A stretch of DNA of 64,000 nucleotides from Streptomyces griseus subsp. griseus (GTDB lineage Bacteria; Actinomycetota; Actinomycetes; Streptomycetales; Streptomycetaceae), in assembly GCF_000720255.1 (NCBI RefSeq), contig NZ_JOJE01000002.1, positions 62,001 through 126,000 of the forward strand. The letters run 5' to 3'. Of this stretch, positions 16,187 through 25,337 are shown in pieces. A model generated the notes under the pieces. The model was not told where the DNA came from. It made no database searches and was given only the letters and a program-made list of their open reading frames with translations. Made by a program: the position numbers and the translations under genes. Each line of letters begins with the position of its first letter. The first letter of the stretch is position 1.

Positions 16187-16376
16187 TTCTGCTCCGATGA
16201 CTTGCCAGTTGTGAGTGCGGTTTCCGCCAGCGTCGTCGTGTCGCTGGCTTGATCGACGCTACTCGGCAACTCCCTCAGGCGGAGCAGTGATTCACTCGGT
16301 CGGATGGCATATTCCAATGAGTCTTCCCTTGGGGCTGCCCAAGGTGTAATGTCCGGCGCCTTCCGTCGCGATGCGA

Positions 16377-17234
16377 TCAGCGGGCGTACTCTTTCGCCAA
16401 GTCCGCGATGAACTGACGGGTTTGGTCCGCATTCATGGCCTGCGCCCTCAAATGCTCGTACATGACGCTGTAGTTCTGCACATCGGGTGCTTTCTCCAGA
16501 TACAGGTCACTGGTCACACCCTCGATGTAGACGACGCTGGAGTCCGCCGCGTCCGGGAACTCGAGGATCGCGTACTGACCGTTGAGGCCGGGATGCGCGC
16601 CCACGTCGAACGGCAGCACCTGCACGGTGACATGGGGCAGCTGCGAGACCTCGGCGAGGTGCTCCAACTGCTCGCGCATCAGCTGCCGGTTGCCGACGAC
16701 CCGGCGCAGCGCGGCCTCGTCCAGCACCGCCCACAGGCGCAGCGGGTTCTCCACGGCGGAGACACGTTCCTGCCGGCGCACACGCACCTGGACCCGTTTC
16801 TCGATCTCGGTCGTCGGCGTCTCCGGCAGCGCCCCGGTGATGACGGCCTCCGCGTACGCGCGGGTCTGCAACAGGCCCGGCACGACCTGCGGGGCGAACA
16901 CGCGCAGGCTCGCCGCGTCCGTCTCCAGACCGATGTAGACGCTGTACGGGATGTCTCCGAAGGTGTGCCACCAGCCCTGCTGGCGCGAGTCCTTGGCCAT
17001 CTGCATCAGGGACTCGATGATGCGGTGGTCCTCGACCTCGTAGACCCCGCACAGGTCGCGCACATCGCGCTGGCTGATGCTGCGGCGGCCGTTCTCGAGG
17101 CGGCTGATCTTCGACTGGGAGACCAGCAGCCGCTCGGCGACCTCCTCGGCGGTCATGCCCTTGAGCTCACGGAGCCGACGCAGCTCCTGGCCCAGCCGGC
17201 GTCGCCTGACGGTGGGATTGACATTGGACGCCAC
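16377..17234 (-). CDS. XRE-family regulator with DUF5753 sensor domain
   Basis: A 285-residue protein. An N-terminal helix-turn-helix spans about residues 12-70 (LGQELRRLRELKGMTAEEVAERL, SQSKISRLENGRRSIS); a DUF5753 domain fills the rest (PGLLQTRAYAEAVI, RRQERVS, QLPHVTVQVLPFDVGAHPGLNG, YIEGVTSDLYLE). GTG at 17234 matches the conserved family start xASNVNPTVRRRRLG and has GGAGG upstream. The DUF397 partner is downstream, but unlike the locus at 31-33 kb there is no ATP-binding third member. Such regulators influence development and antibiotic production. Confidence 0.9.
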   Translation of the reverse strand: MASNVNPTVRRRRLGQELRRLRELKGMTAEEVAERLLVSQSKISRLENGRRSISQRDVRDLCGVYEVEDHRIIESLMQMAKDSRQQGWWHTFGDIPYSVYIGLETDAASLRVFAPQVVPGLLQTRAYAEAVITGALPETPTTEIEKRVQVRVRRQERVSAVENPLRLWAVLDEAALRRVVGNRQLMREQLEHLAEVSQLPHVTVQVLPFDVGAHPGLNGQYAILEFPDAADSSVVYIEGVTSDLYLEKAPDVQNYSVMYEHLRAQAMNADQTRQFIADLAKEYAR

Positions 17235-17420
17235 GGGACGTGCACCTCCGGCTGCGTTCTCCACTTTGCGTATCTGCTGCTGAGCAGACTGCCACCAAGG
17301 TGCTTTGTACCGCTGGAAAACGGTCGATACGCGGCCGGTCAACGCTAGTTCGGTGCGCGTCGACCGGATATGTGCGGCGATCTTACGGCAGCCGAGGGGT
17401 GGCGGCCCCGAAACATGCGT

Positions 17421-17480
17421 CCGCGCGGGGCGGTGGGACCGGGCACGTCCGAGGACGTGTGGCCCCACCACCCCGCGCGG
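17421..17480 (-). terminator. Sixty-base near-perfect hairpin
   Basis: CCGCGCGGGG (17421-17430) pairs with CCCCGCGCGG (17471-17480); GGTGGG (17432-17437) with CCCACC (17464-17469); CACGTCC (17444-17450) with GGACGTG (17453-17459). Only two single-base mismatches and one small internal loop interrupt the stem. It lies 64-123 bp after the GPP34 stop and ahead of the XRE gene, a suitable place for a strong terminator. The rest of the 309 bp gap shows no gene. Confidence 0.75.
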
Positions 17481-17543
17481 GCCGCGGCGGCTCCCGAACG
17501 GGTCTTGCTGATGTGCGAGCGCCGGTGTGCGCGGAACTGCGGC

Positions 17544-18296
17544 TCAGTGGGCCACGACACGCGCCATGGATCCGCGGTGCGGCTGCACCGGAACACCGCG
17601 CGCGGGTTCCACGACCGCCCTGGCGCCGGGGGCGGCCTGCCGACCGGCCGGTGCCGGGCGGCGTGGCTGGGCCACCGCACCGTTCTGTACGTCCATCACG
17701 GCGTGGGCGACGAGCCCGCCCATGGGGTCGTGCCGGATCAGATCCCGCAACCGGGACCGGGACGAGCGTCCCTCGTTCCCGGGGTACAGGTGTTTGCCGA
17801 GACCGACCGCGTGGGCCAGGGCGGCGAGCGCCGCGGTCCGCGGGTCCGGCGGTACGCCGGTACGGATCGCCGAGTCCAGCCGCGCCCTGATCTCGCGGCT
17901 GATCGCGGTCTCCGTCGCCTGGTACCGGGTCGTCGGCAGCACCCCGCACATCTGGCCCGCCACGGCATGCACCATGCCGCACCGCTCCAGATGCGAGAGG
18001 TAGGTCTGGCGGAGCCCGAGACGCGGCCCGCCGATCCAGTGGACGGCCCGTACGGGAGCGCCACGCCTTCGCAGCAACTCCAACGCGCAGTCCAGTGTTG
18101 GATCTCCAGTCGGCCGTGGGGACACCACGGCGATACGATCCCCGTCTGGGGCTATCCGTCCGGCCAGCGCCAGCTCCACTAGCTGTGCTCCGGCCAGACC
18201 AAGGTCGAGCGACTGCGGCTGTGCAGTGGTACCCGTGGTCGGGTCCAATGCCAGCAGCAGAAGCTCCTCCGGAATGGTTCTGCGGCTCCTGCCCAT
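17544..18296 (-). CDS. GPP34 (GOLPH3/Vps74) family protein
   Basis: A 250-residue protein beginning TIPEELLLLALDPTTG, with LGLAGAQLVELALAGRI and the following RIAV segment, which are hallmarks of the GPP34 fold. The eukaryotic family binds phosphatidylinositol-4-phosphate; Streptomyces carries many copies of unknown function, probably peripheral membrane or lipid-associated. The proline- and arginine-rich C-terminal 60 residues look disordered. It is transcribed away from the carboxypeptidase gene with 237 bp between starts. A longer overlapping frame was rejected as a shadow. Confidence 0.82.
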   Translation of the reverse strand: MGRSRRTIPEELLLLALDPTTGTTAQPQSLDLGLAGAQLVELALAGRIAPDGDRIAVVSPRPTGDPTLDCALELLRRRGAPVRAVHWIGGPRLGLRQTYLSHLERCGMVHAVAGQMCGVLPTTRYQATETAISREIRARLDSAIRTGVPPDPRTAALAALAHAVGLGKHLYPGNEGRSSRSRLRDLIRHDPMGGLVAHAVMDVQNGAVAQPRRPAPAGRQAAPGARAVVEPARGVPVQPHRGSMARVVAH

Positions 18297-18533
18297 CCAT
18301 GCCTCCCCGCGTGGATGAATGACAGGGTGACCCCTCTCACATTGGTCTGTCGAGGGTGCGTGACCTGTTTGTAAGGGAACCGGTAGGTATGTCGTTCTCG
18401 TCTATCGCAGGAGCCAAGTCCTCACACAGGACACTGGTACATGGTTCGGACAGCGCGCTGTGGCGGTGTTCCGGGCGGCGGTTCACGGTTCGGCAGACGC
18501 ACGGAAGCCGTGCGGCACATGGAGGAGGCATCG

Positions 18534-21401
18534 GTGGCGGGCGAGTCCCCCGACAGGTCGAAGCAGCGCGAGTCGTCGGCAGAACCGACGTCGGGGAGCG
18601 CGGGTCCGGTTCCCGAGGCCAGGCCCAAAGCCCGCGACCCACGCCTTCCGGCAACCCGGGAGGGCGGTACGGACTCCACCTCCCGCGGAGGCGTGGACAC
18701 GGCGACACGCGTGTTCTCGGTACGGAGGTCCGAGACCGGGGACGTGGAGGAGGCCGAGGACGCCGGTGACGGCACCGCCGAGGACGCCACGGACTCGGTG
18801 AAGAGTTCGGGACCGACCGACACCCCTTCCGGGTCCGGCACCGACACGTCGGGGAACGCCCGCCTCCGGGCCGCCGTCGCCGCCTGGGTCCAGTCCGCCG
18901 ACGACAAGCCGGCCACCGAGCCCGAGCAGGACACCCCGTCCAGCGAAACGGTTACGCAGGGCACCGGGGAGGCGCAGAGCGAGGACGCCGAGACGGCCGA
19001 GACGGCCGAGGGGGCCGGGCGCGCGGACGTCGAGGCAGACGGGGACGCGCGGGACGCCGAGACGGCTGAAGCGGCTGAGAGGGACGGGCAGGGCGCCGAG
19101 GAGGCCGAGGAGGCCTCTACGGGCGCCCAGGGGGGCGAGTCGGCGTCCGCGGGCACCGGGGAGGCCGAACGGGCCTCTGGGGGCGCTCAGGAGGCCGAGG
19201 GTGGCACCGAGGCGGCCGAGGACCGGGATGCCGAGGATGCCCAAGGCTCTCCGGTAGCGCAGGATACGGACGAAACGGACGCGCCTGCGGACGAGGCCGA
19301 GGAGGTGGCCGACGCCGAGCCGCGCAGCGACGCCGACGCGGACCCCGAGGCTGACGCCGAAGCCGACGCGGGCTCCGACGCCGGCGCCGACGAGGGCACG
19401 GACCCGGACGCGGACTCCGACAGCGGCGACGTCCGGCCGAAGTCCGACGCCGACGCCGAAGCCGAAGCCGAAGCCGACGACACGGAAACCCCCGCGAAGC
19501 CGGACCCCAGGGTCGGCACGAGCGTCTCCAAGGCCGACGCCGACGCCGACGCCAAGCCCGTGGCGGACCCGAAGACGGACGCCGACGAGGGCGGGGACGA
19601 GGACGCCGACGAGTCCGAAGCCGCCGACGGCGAGGAGCGCCCCAGCGGTGACTCCGACGACTCCGAGAAGCCCGGCAAGACCGGCTCGCCCGCCGTCGAC
19701 CAGCCCACCGCCGTCTTCAAGGCGCCGCGGGTCGGTAAGCGGGAGGTTGATCAGCCGACGACCATGCTGAAGCTCGGCGACGCGGCCACCGCCCGCAGGG
19801 GCGGAAAGAAGCCCGACGGCGAGGCCCCCGACAAGGTCGAAGACAAAGTCGAAGACAAGGTCACCGAAGACAAGGCCGTCGAAGACAAGGTCGCCGACAA
19901 GCGCACCCCGGACAAGCCCGCCCCCGGCAGGACTCCTGAGGCCGAAGCCGAGCGGACCAGCAAGTTCGTCGCGCTGAAGCCCTTGGACGACCCGTCGACG
20001 CGCAAGCCACCGCCGCCGCCCGCGGACGCGACGACCGCGTTGCCCAGGGTCAAGCCGGCGGACGCCACCAGCCCCGTCCCGCAGATCGGCCCGGAGCGGA
20101 CGACGCAGCAGCCGCTGCCGCCGAAGCCGCCGCTGGATCTGCTCGCGGAGCTGACGAACACCCCGCCGCCCCCGGAGACCCCGCTCAGGACGACCGTCCG
20201 CCGGGTGAAGGTCTGGACGCCGATCGTCCTGCTGCTCGCCGTCGTCTTTGCGATCGTGCAGGCCGTACGGCCGCTGCCGTCCCCCAGCCTCGTCCTCACC
20301 GCCGAGGAGTCGTACACCTTCAAGGGCGACAAGGTCGCACTGCCGTGGCCGAACGAGGGCCAGGGCTGGATGGACGTCAACGGCATCGGCAACGTCGATG
20401 GCTTCGGCGAGCAGAAGCCGGTCGCCATCGGCTCCGTCGCCAAGGCCATGACGGCCTACGTCGTGCTGAAGGACCACCCGCTGAAGCTGGGCACGGAGGG
20501 CCCGTCCATCACCATCGACGCCCTCGCCGAGAAGGAGGGCGGCTACGACAAGTACGACGAGTCGACCGTCAACACCGTCAAGAAGGGTGACAAGTACACC
20601 CTCAAGCAGGCCCTCTCGGCGGTCATGATCCCCTCGGCGAACAACATCGCCCGGCTCCTCGCCCGCTGGGACGCGGGCAACGAGGCGGCGTTCATCAAGA
20701 AGATGAACGCCACCGCCAAGGAGCTCGGGATGAAGAACACGAAGTACACCGACGCCTCCGGGCTGAAGGAGACCACCGTCTCCACCGCCGAGGACCAGGT
20801 GAAGCTCGGCCACGAGCTGGTGAAGATCCCGGCGCTGATGGACATCACCAAGCAGCCGAACTGGGTCGACCCGACCGGCTTCAAGTGGCGCAACTACAAC
20901 GACCTGGTCCCCTACAACAACGCCATCGGCATCAAGACCGGCTCCACCAGCAAGGCCGGCGGCAACCTGCTGTTCGCCGCCACCAAGGAGGTCGGCGGCG
21001 AGACCGTGACCCTGGTCGGCGCGATCCTCGCCCAGCACAACGCGGTCTCGATCATCGACCAGGTCAACAAGGTCAGCAAGACCGCGATGCTCGCCACCCA
21101 GGACGCCCTGACCTCGGCGCAGATCCTCAAGAAGGGCGACGTGGTCGGGTACGTCGACGACAAGTTCGGCAACCGGACCCCGGTGGTCGTGACGAAGGAC
21201 GTCAGCGCCGTCGGCTGGGCCGGGCTGAAGGTGAAGCTGTCCTTCGCCACCGACGACGTACCCCACACCGCGAAGGCCGGCACGAAGGTGGGCTCGCTCA
21301 CCGTCGGCGACGGTTCCGGTGACGCGGTGAAGGTCCCGGTCGCGCTGCAGAAGGACCTGGCCGAGCCGGGCTTCGCGGACAAGCTGACCCGCGTCGGCTG
21401 A
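18534..21401 (+). CDS. Membrane-anchored D-alanyl-D-alanine carboxypeptidase with long acidic N-terminal region
   Basis: A 955-residue penicillin-binding protein of the S11 type that trims peptidoglycan stem peptides. Residues 1 to about 555 are low-complexity and rich in Asp, Glu, Ala and later Pro/Lys. One membrane segment follows (VWTPIVLLLAVVFAIVQAV). The exported catalytic domain has SVAK (serine nucleophile), SANN and KTGSTSKAGG. The acidic region is N-terminal to the anchor and so predicted to be cytoplasmic. GTG at 18534 has GGAGGAGG five bases upstream and was chosen over upstream starts. The acidic region is several times longer than in ordinary DacA-type enzymes. Confidence 0.88.
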   Translation: MAGESPDRSKQRESSAEPTSGSAGPVPEARPKARDPRLPATREGGTDSTSRGGVDTATRVFSVRRSETGDVEEAEDAGDGTAEDATDSVKSSGPTDTPSGSGTDTSGNARLRAAVAAWVQSADDKPATEPEQDTPSSETVTQGTGEAQSEDAETAETAEGAGRADVEADGDARDAETAEAAERDGQGAEEAEEASTGAQGGESASAGTGEAERASGGAQEAEGGTEAAEDRDAEDAQGSPVAQDTDETDAPADEAEEVADAEPRSDADADPEADAEADAGSDAGADEGTDPDADSDSGDVRPKSDADAEAEAEADDTETPAKPDPRVGTSVSKADADADAKPVADPKTDADEGGDEDADESEAADGEERPSGDSDDSEKPGKTGSPAVDQPTAVFKAPRVGKREVDQPTTMLKLGDAATARRGGKKPDGEAPDKVEDKVEDKVTEDKAVEDKVADKRTPDKPAPGRTPEAEAERTSKFVALKPLDDPSTRKPPPPPADATTALPRVKPADATSPVPQIGPERTTQQPLPPKPPLDLLAELTNTPPPPETPLRTTVRRVKVWTPIVLLLAVVFAIVQAVRPLPSPSLVLTAEESYTFKGDKVALPWPNEGQGWMDVNGIGNVDGFGEQKPVAIGSVAKAMTAYVVLKDHPLKLGTEGPSITIDALAEKEGGYDKYDESTVNTVKKGDKYTLKQALSAVMIPSANNIARLLARWDAGNEAAFIKKMNATAKELGMKNTKYTDASGLKETTVSTAEDQVKLGHELVKIPALMDITKQPNWVDPTGFKWRNYNDLVPYNNAIGIKTGSTSKAGGNLLFAATKEVGGETVTLVGAILAQHNAVSIIDQVNKVSKTAMLATQDALTSAQILKKGDVVGYVDDKFGNRTPVVVTKDVSAVGWAGLKVKLSFATDDVPHTAKAGTKVGSLTVGDGSGDAVKVPVALQKDLAEPGFADKLTRVG
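19445..19480 (+). repeat. GCCGAM hexamer run within the carboxypeptidase gene
   Basis: Tandem GCCGAC/GCCGAA hexamers encode the Asp-Ala/Glu-Ala dipeptide run of the acidic region. Similar imperfect runs occur nearby (about 19330-19400 and 19536-19560). They are part of the coding sequence and are likely to vary in length between strains. Confidence 0.7.
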
Positions 21402-21557
21402 CCCGCGGGTCACGGACGACGGCCGTACCGGCGCGCCCGTCGGTGGAGCACCGTATCGGCGCTCCCCGGCGGGCCGCGTGCTAGCGTCACGAAACGGTAT
21501 CGGCCGCCGGACCGGAAGAGCCGAGAAGAGAAGACGGGACACGGGGAGCGCCTACAG

Positions 21558-23393
21558 GTGGCCACTGCGGAGCCGACACGCACCGACGACACCGGTCCGG
21601 GCCCGGGTACCGGCCCGCGAATACGGCTGCCCGCACCGGCCAAGGGTGACGGCGGGTCGTCCGGGTTCGCGGCCCGCACCGCCGTGCTGCGCGAGTGGGC
21701 CGGCCGGCACCCCGTCCTCGCCGTCACCCTCCTCGCCGGCGCCCTGCACATCGCCTGGTTCTTCACGTTCGCGAACAGCGGGGGCGACCTCGCCGCGCAG
21801 GACGCGTGGGCCGAGTTCGTCGGCCGTTATCCCGACTCCGCGTACAACCTCGCCTGGTACGGCGGCATGCACGCGGTGTCGTACAGCATGGTGTCGCCGT
21901 ATCTGATGTCCGTCCTGGGCGTCCGTACGACGATGATGATCGCGGGAACGGTCTCGGCGACCCTGCTGACGCTGATCATGGTGCGGTGCCGGCCGGTGAA
22001 GAAGCCGATGTGGCCCGTGCTCGCCGGTGTCTTCGCCTTCCTGTGCAACGCCATATCGGGACGGGTGACGTTCGGCCTCGGCACCGCGTTCGCGCTGGGC
22101 GCGGTCGCCGTCACGTTCTGCTGGCCGTACCGCTGGCGCTACAAGCGGTGGGCGAAGGCGCTGTGCGCCGCGCCGCTCGCCGCGCTGGCCACCATGTCCT
22201 CGCCGGTCGCCGGCCTGTTCGTGGGGCTGGTGGCGGCCGCGATGTTCCTGCAGAAGCGAAGGCCCGGTGCCTGGGCGCTGGGGCTGGGACCGACGGCGGT
22301 CGTCGCGGTGTCGGCGCTGGCGTTCCCCTTCTCCGGCACCCAGCCGATGATCTTCGGGTCGACGGTCCTCCCACTGCTGTTCTCCGTGGTCATCTACATG
22401 GTCGTGCCGCGTGACTGGACGACCGTGCGGATCACTGCCGCGATCTACGGTCTGTCGGTGCTCCTCGTCTGGCTGATCAGCTCGCAGATCGGGTCGAACA
22501 TCACCCGGCTGCCGATGCTGTTCGCCGGGGTGGTGCTGATGGCGGCGCTGCCGTTCGCGGTGCCGCGCAGCCGCAAGTGGTACGTGATCGTGCTGACGAT
22601 GGCCACGTTCGTCGGCTGGATCGGCTTCAAGTCGGTCGACGACATCATCCACACGAGCCCGGCCGCGTCCTGGGCGCGTGAGCTCTCGCCGCTCGTGAAC
22701 GAGCTCCAGGAGGTCGGCGCGGAGAAGGGGCGCGTCGAGGTGGTCCCGGCCCGGTCCCACCGCGAGGCCTCCGCCCTGGCGCCCTACGTCAACCTGGCCC
22801 GCGGCTGGAACCGCCAGGCCGACATGGAGCGCAACCCGCTCTTCTACGACGACACGCTCAACTCGGCGAACTACCACGACTGGCTGAAGCGGTGGGCCGT
22901 GCACTTCGTGGTGCTGCCCAAGGACGAGCCGGACCCGGGCGGCGCGGAGCGCGAGCGTGAGCTGGTCCAGCGGGGCATGCCGTATCTGAAGCAGATCTGG
23001 GGCGACGCGAACTGGCAGCTGTTCCGGGTGACCGATCCGACGTCGCTCGCGGAGCCGAACACGGTCGTGGAGCGGGCCGGGCAGACCGAGGTGACGATGA
23101 AGGTGGCCAAGCCGGGCCGCATCCTCATCCGCATCCCGTACTCGCCGTGGCTGAGCATCGTCGACGCCGAGGGCAAGAAGCTCAAGGCGCCGCAGGAGAC
23201 GCAGGAGTCCAAGGACGCTCCCGAGGGCACGCCGAAGAGGTACGACAACCCCAACGGCTGCCTGCTGGAGACCGAGGAGGACACGAAGGGCGACAAGTGG
23301 ACGATGCTGGTCGCCCCGAAGGCGGGCACGTACCGGCTGGCGGCGCCCTACGGCCTGCCGCGGGGCACTCCCTGTCCGGACGAGATGAAGTGA
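21558..23393 (+). CDS. Polytopic membrane protein, GT-C-like topology
   Basis: A 611-residue protein with a Pro/Gly-rich cytoplasmic N-terminus, about 10 membrane segments between residues 55 and 360, and a soluble C-terminal region of about 250 residues that is probably extracellular (VEVVPARSHREASALAPYVNLARGWNRQADMERNPLFY). It is often annotated only as an integral membrane protein; the multi-helix part plus large exterior domain resembles GT-C glycosyltransferases or flippase-like proteins, but no catalytic motif is clear. It starts at GTG 21558 with GGAGCG upstream. It follows the carboxypeptidase by 156 bp, so a cell-wall role is possible. Its 3' end overlaps the convergent gene by 46 bp. 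Confidence 0.8.
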   Translation: MATAEPTRTDDTGPGPGTGPRIRLPAPAKGDGGSSGFAARTAVLREWAGRHPVLAVTLLAGALHIAWFFTFANSGGDLAAQDAWAEFVGRYPDSAYNLAWYGGMHAVSYSMVSPYLMSVLGVRTTMMIAGTVSATLLTLIMVRCRPVKKPMWPVLAGVFAFLCNAISGRVTFGLGTAFALGAVAVTFCWPYRWRYKRWAKALCAAPLAALATMSSPVAGLFVGLVAAAMFLQKRRPGAWALGLGPTAVVAVSALAFPFSGTQPMIFGSTVLPLLFSVVIYMVVPRDWTTVRITAAIYGLSVLLVWLISSQIGSNITRLPMLFAGVVLMAALPFAVPRSRKWYVIVLTMATFVGWIGFKSVDDIIHTSPAASWARELSPLVNELQEVGAEKGRVEVVPARSHREASALAPYVNLARGWNRQADMERNPLFYDDTLNSANYHDWLKRWAVHFVVLPKDEPDPGGAERERELVQRGMPYLKQIWGDANWQLFRVTDPTSLAEPNTVVERAGQTEVTMKVAKPGRILIRIPYSPWLSIVDAEGKKLKAPQETQESKDAPEGTPKRYDNPNGCLLETEEDTKGDKWTMLVAPKAGTYRLAAPYGLPRGTPCPDEMK

Positions 23394-24241
23394 CGCGACT
23401 GGTGGCGTAGCTCGTCCACGTAGCGGTCCGTGCCCGGCACCGTCGGGATGAACGGCGCCACCAGTTCCACCCTCCCGAGCCCCGACTCCGCGACCGCCGT
23501 GTCCAGGTCCGTGAACCTTCCCTCCCAGCACTCCCTCGGGTCGGCCTCCAGGAACCACAGCAGGGTCAGGCGGGTGTCGACGCCCTCGACCTGTTTGACG
23601 TAGCTCATGCGGTCGCCGGGCAGGGGGGTCGGGCGGAAGACCGTCACCAGCGCGGCGGGGGTGCCCTGGAGGCGCCCCGGGAGGTGCCGGGAGCGCAGCC
23701 ACTCCAGGAGTTCCGCCCGCTGCTCGGGCGACTCCGCGTCGATCACCTCGACGACCAGACCGGCGTACGGGTGGTCGAGGGCGTGGAAGTCGCGGGGGCC
23801 CGCGGCACCGTCGCGGTACACCGTCGCCTCGTGGTCCTGGAACGCCGTGAAGACGTGGGTGCGGTCCTGATGGACGCGGGCGTCCCGGTTGAGGCGCTTG
23901 TTGATGGCGACCGTCCAGCGCATGTGGTCGTCGTAGCGGCCGGACGTGATCCAGTACGTCGATATGTAGCAGCCGGCGGTGACGGGCTGGGCGATCGCCG
24001 ACTTCTCCGGGTACCGCAGCAGTTGCAGGTCCCGGGTGGCCACCCAGCGGCGGCCCGCGTACATCCAGGGCATGGCCATCGCGCCGGCGTAGTAGTGGTC
24101 GTCCTCGTACCAGCGGTTGTAGGCGTACTCGTGGCCGGGGTGCGGCTCGACCATCGTGATCAGGGCGTGGCCGGGGTGGACTCCGTAGGGGCCTACGGCG
24201 GCCAGTTCGGCGTACGTCTCGCTGCGGGTCTCCTCGCTCAT
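23348..24241 (-). CDS. EthD-like/dimeric alpha-beta barrel hypothetical protein
   Basis: A 297-residue protein without signal or membrane segments. Repeated YNRWYEDDHYYAGAMAMPWM and FHALDHPYAGLVVEVID segments suggest a dimeric ferredoxin-like barrel of the EthD/ABM sort, often found with ring-cleaving or steroid-type catabolic oxidoreductases. The ATG at 24241 is used. It is divergent from an SDR gene, and a perfect 17-bp palindrome between them is shared with the catabolic operons at 53-59 kb, which links it to that regulon. Function not known. Confidence 0.68.
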   Translation of the reverse strand: MSEETRSETYAELAAVGPYGVHPGHALITMVEPHPGHEYAYNRWYEDDHYYAGAMAMPWMYAGRRWVATRDLQLLRYPEKSAIAQPVTAGCYISTYWITSGRYDDHMRWTVAINKRLNRDARVHQDRTHVFTAFQDHEATVYRDGAAGPRDFHALDHPYAGLVVEVIDAESPEQRAELLEWLRSRHLPGRLQGTPAALVTVFRPTPLPGDRMSYVKQVEGVDTRLTLLWFLEADPRECWEGRFTDLDTAVAESGLGRVELVAPFIPTVPGTDRYVDELRHQSRHFISSGQGVPRGRP

Positions 24242-24273
24242 GGCCTTCCCCTTCCTAGGCGGCTCGCCCATAC

Positions 24274-24290
24274 TCTGACGCTCCGTCAGA
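24274..24290. promoter_or_regulatory. Perfect TetR-type palindrome, site A
   Basis: TCTGACG (24274-24280) and CGTCAGA (24284-24290) flank CTC, forming a perfect 7-3-7 palindrome between the divergent EthD-like and SDR genes. Near-identical sites occur at 53146, 53209, 54034 and 58761. Confidence 0.75.
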
Positions 24291-24318
24291 TAATGCGCCA
24301 GAGCCAGGGAGGCCGCCG

Positions 24319-25107
24319 ATGTCACTGCTCGCCGGAAGGACCGTCGTCGTCTCGGGAGTCGGTGCCGGGCTCGGGCACCAGGTGGCGGCCGCGGTCGTAC
24401 GGGACGGCGGGAACGCCGTGCTCGGGGCGCGGACCGAGGCGAACCTCGCCAAGAGCGCCGCCGAGATCGACCCGGACGGCGCGCACACGGCGTACCGGGC
24501 GACCGACATCACCGACGAGGGCCAGTGCGAGGCGCTGGCGGCGCTGGCGCGGGAGCGGTTCGGGCGGATCGACGCGGTGGTGCAGGTGGCCGCGTGGGAC
24601 AGCTACTTCGGCGGGGTGGAGGACGCGGACTTCGCGACCTGGCGGTCGGTGATCGACGTGAACCTGCTGGGCTCACTGCGCATCACGCGGGCGTGCCTGC
24701 CGGCGCTGAAGGCGGGCGGGGGCGGTGCGGTGGTCTTCATCGGCACCCAGTCGGCCGTCGCCGCTCCGTCCCAGGTGCGGCAGGCGGCGTACGCGGCCTC
24801 GAAAGGGGCGCTGACCAGCGCGATGTACTCGCTGGCGCGGGAGCTCGGGCCGCACCGGATCCGGGTCAACACCGTGCTGCCGGGCTGGATGTGGGGTCCG
24901 CCGGTGCGGGCGTATGTGCAGTTCGCGGCGCAGTCGGAGGGGGTCGCGGAGGCCGACGTACTGGGACGGCTGACGGAGCGGATGGCGCTGCCGGACCTGG
25001 CGACCGACGGGGACGTGGCGGACGCGGCGGTGTTCCTGGCGTCGGACCGGGCGCGGGCGATCACGGGGCAGTCGCTGCTGGTCAACGCGGGGGAACTGAT
25101 GCGCTGA
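24319..25107 (+). CDS. SDR-family oxidoreductase
   Basis: A 262-residue classical short-chain dehydrogenase. NAD(P)-binding GVGAGLG (about residues 13-19), the DIT acidic position, the VNLLGS helix, catalytic Ser in GTQSAV, Tyr/Lys in YAASKGAL, and PGWMWGP after the active site are all present. The usual NNAG reads VQVAAWD, a tolerated variant. GGGAGG precedes the ATG. The shared palindrome upstream suggests co-regulation with the SDR/LLM operon at 50-54 kb. The substrate is unknown, probably a hydroxy- or keto-acyl or ring compound. Confidence 0.88.
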   Translation: MSLLAGRTVVVSGVGAGLGHQVAAAVVRDGGNAVLGARTEANLAKSAAEIDPDGAHTAYRATDITDEGQCEALAALARERFGRIDAVVQVAAWDSYFGGVEDADFATWRSVIDVNLLGSLRITRACLPALKAGGGGAVVFIGTQSAVAAPSQVRQAAYAASKGALTSAMYSLARELGPHRIRVNTVLPGWMWGPPVRAYVQFAAQSEGVAEADVLGRLTERMALPDLATDGDVADAAVFLASDRARAITGQSLLVNAGELMR

Positions 25108-25337
25108 AACGGTCCCTTTCGGCCATCTTCCACCGTTCACAATTGTTCATGTAGATGAACACAGGTCAGTAAGGCGAACATTTTTACTTGCCCTTGACCA
25201 TCCATCAGCTTGTCGTGCCCACATAACCCCACCCAGGATGAGCGGGCACTTCGCCGCCTCCCTCGCCCTTACCCCGCTCACGCGAAGTGCCAACCAGCTG
25301 AGCGGAGTTCACAAGGCGGACCCTGGAAGGGGGCACC

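Noticed and set aside
17383..18300. 305-codon frame overlapping GPP34
   Set aside because: No conserved motif; the GPP34 frame on the same strand has the family N-terminus and normal codon bias.
18483..21542. 1019-codon antisense frame over the carboxypeptidase
   Set aside because: Composition mirrors the acidic repeats of the sense gene and lacks any recognisable motif.
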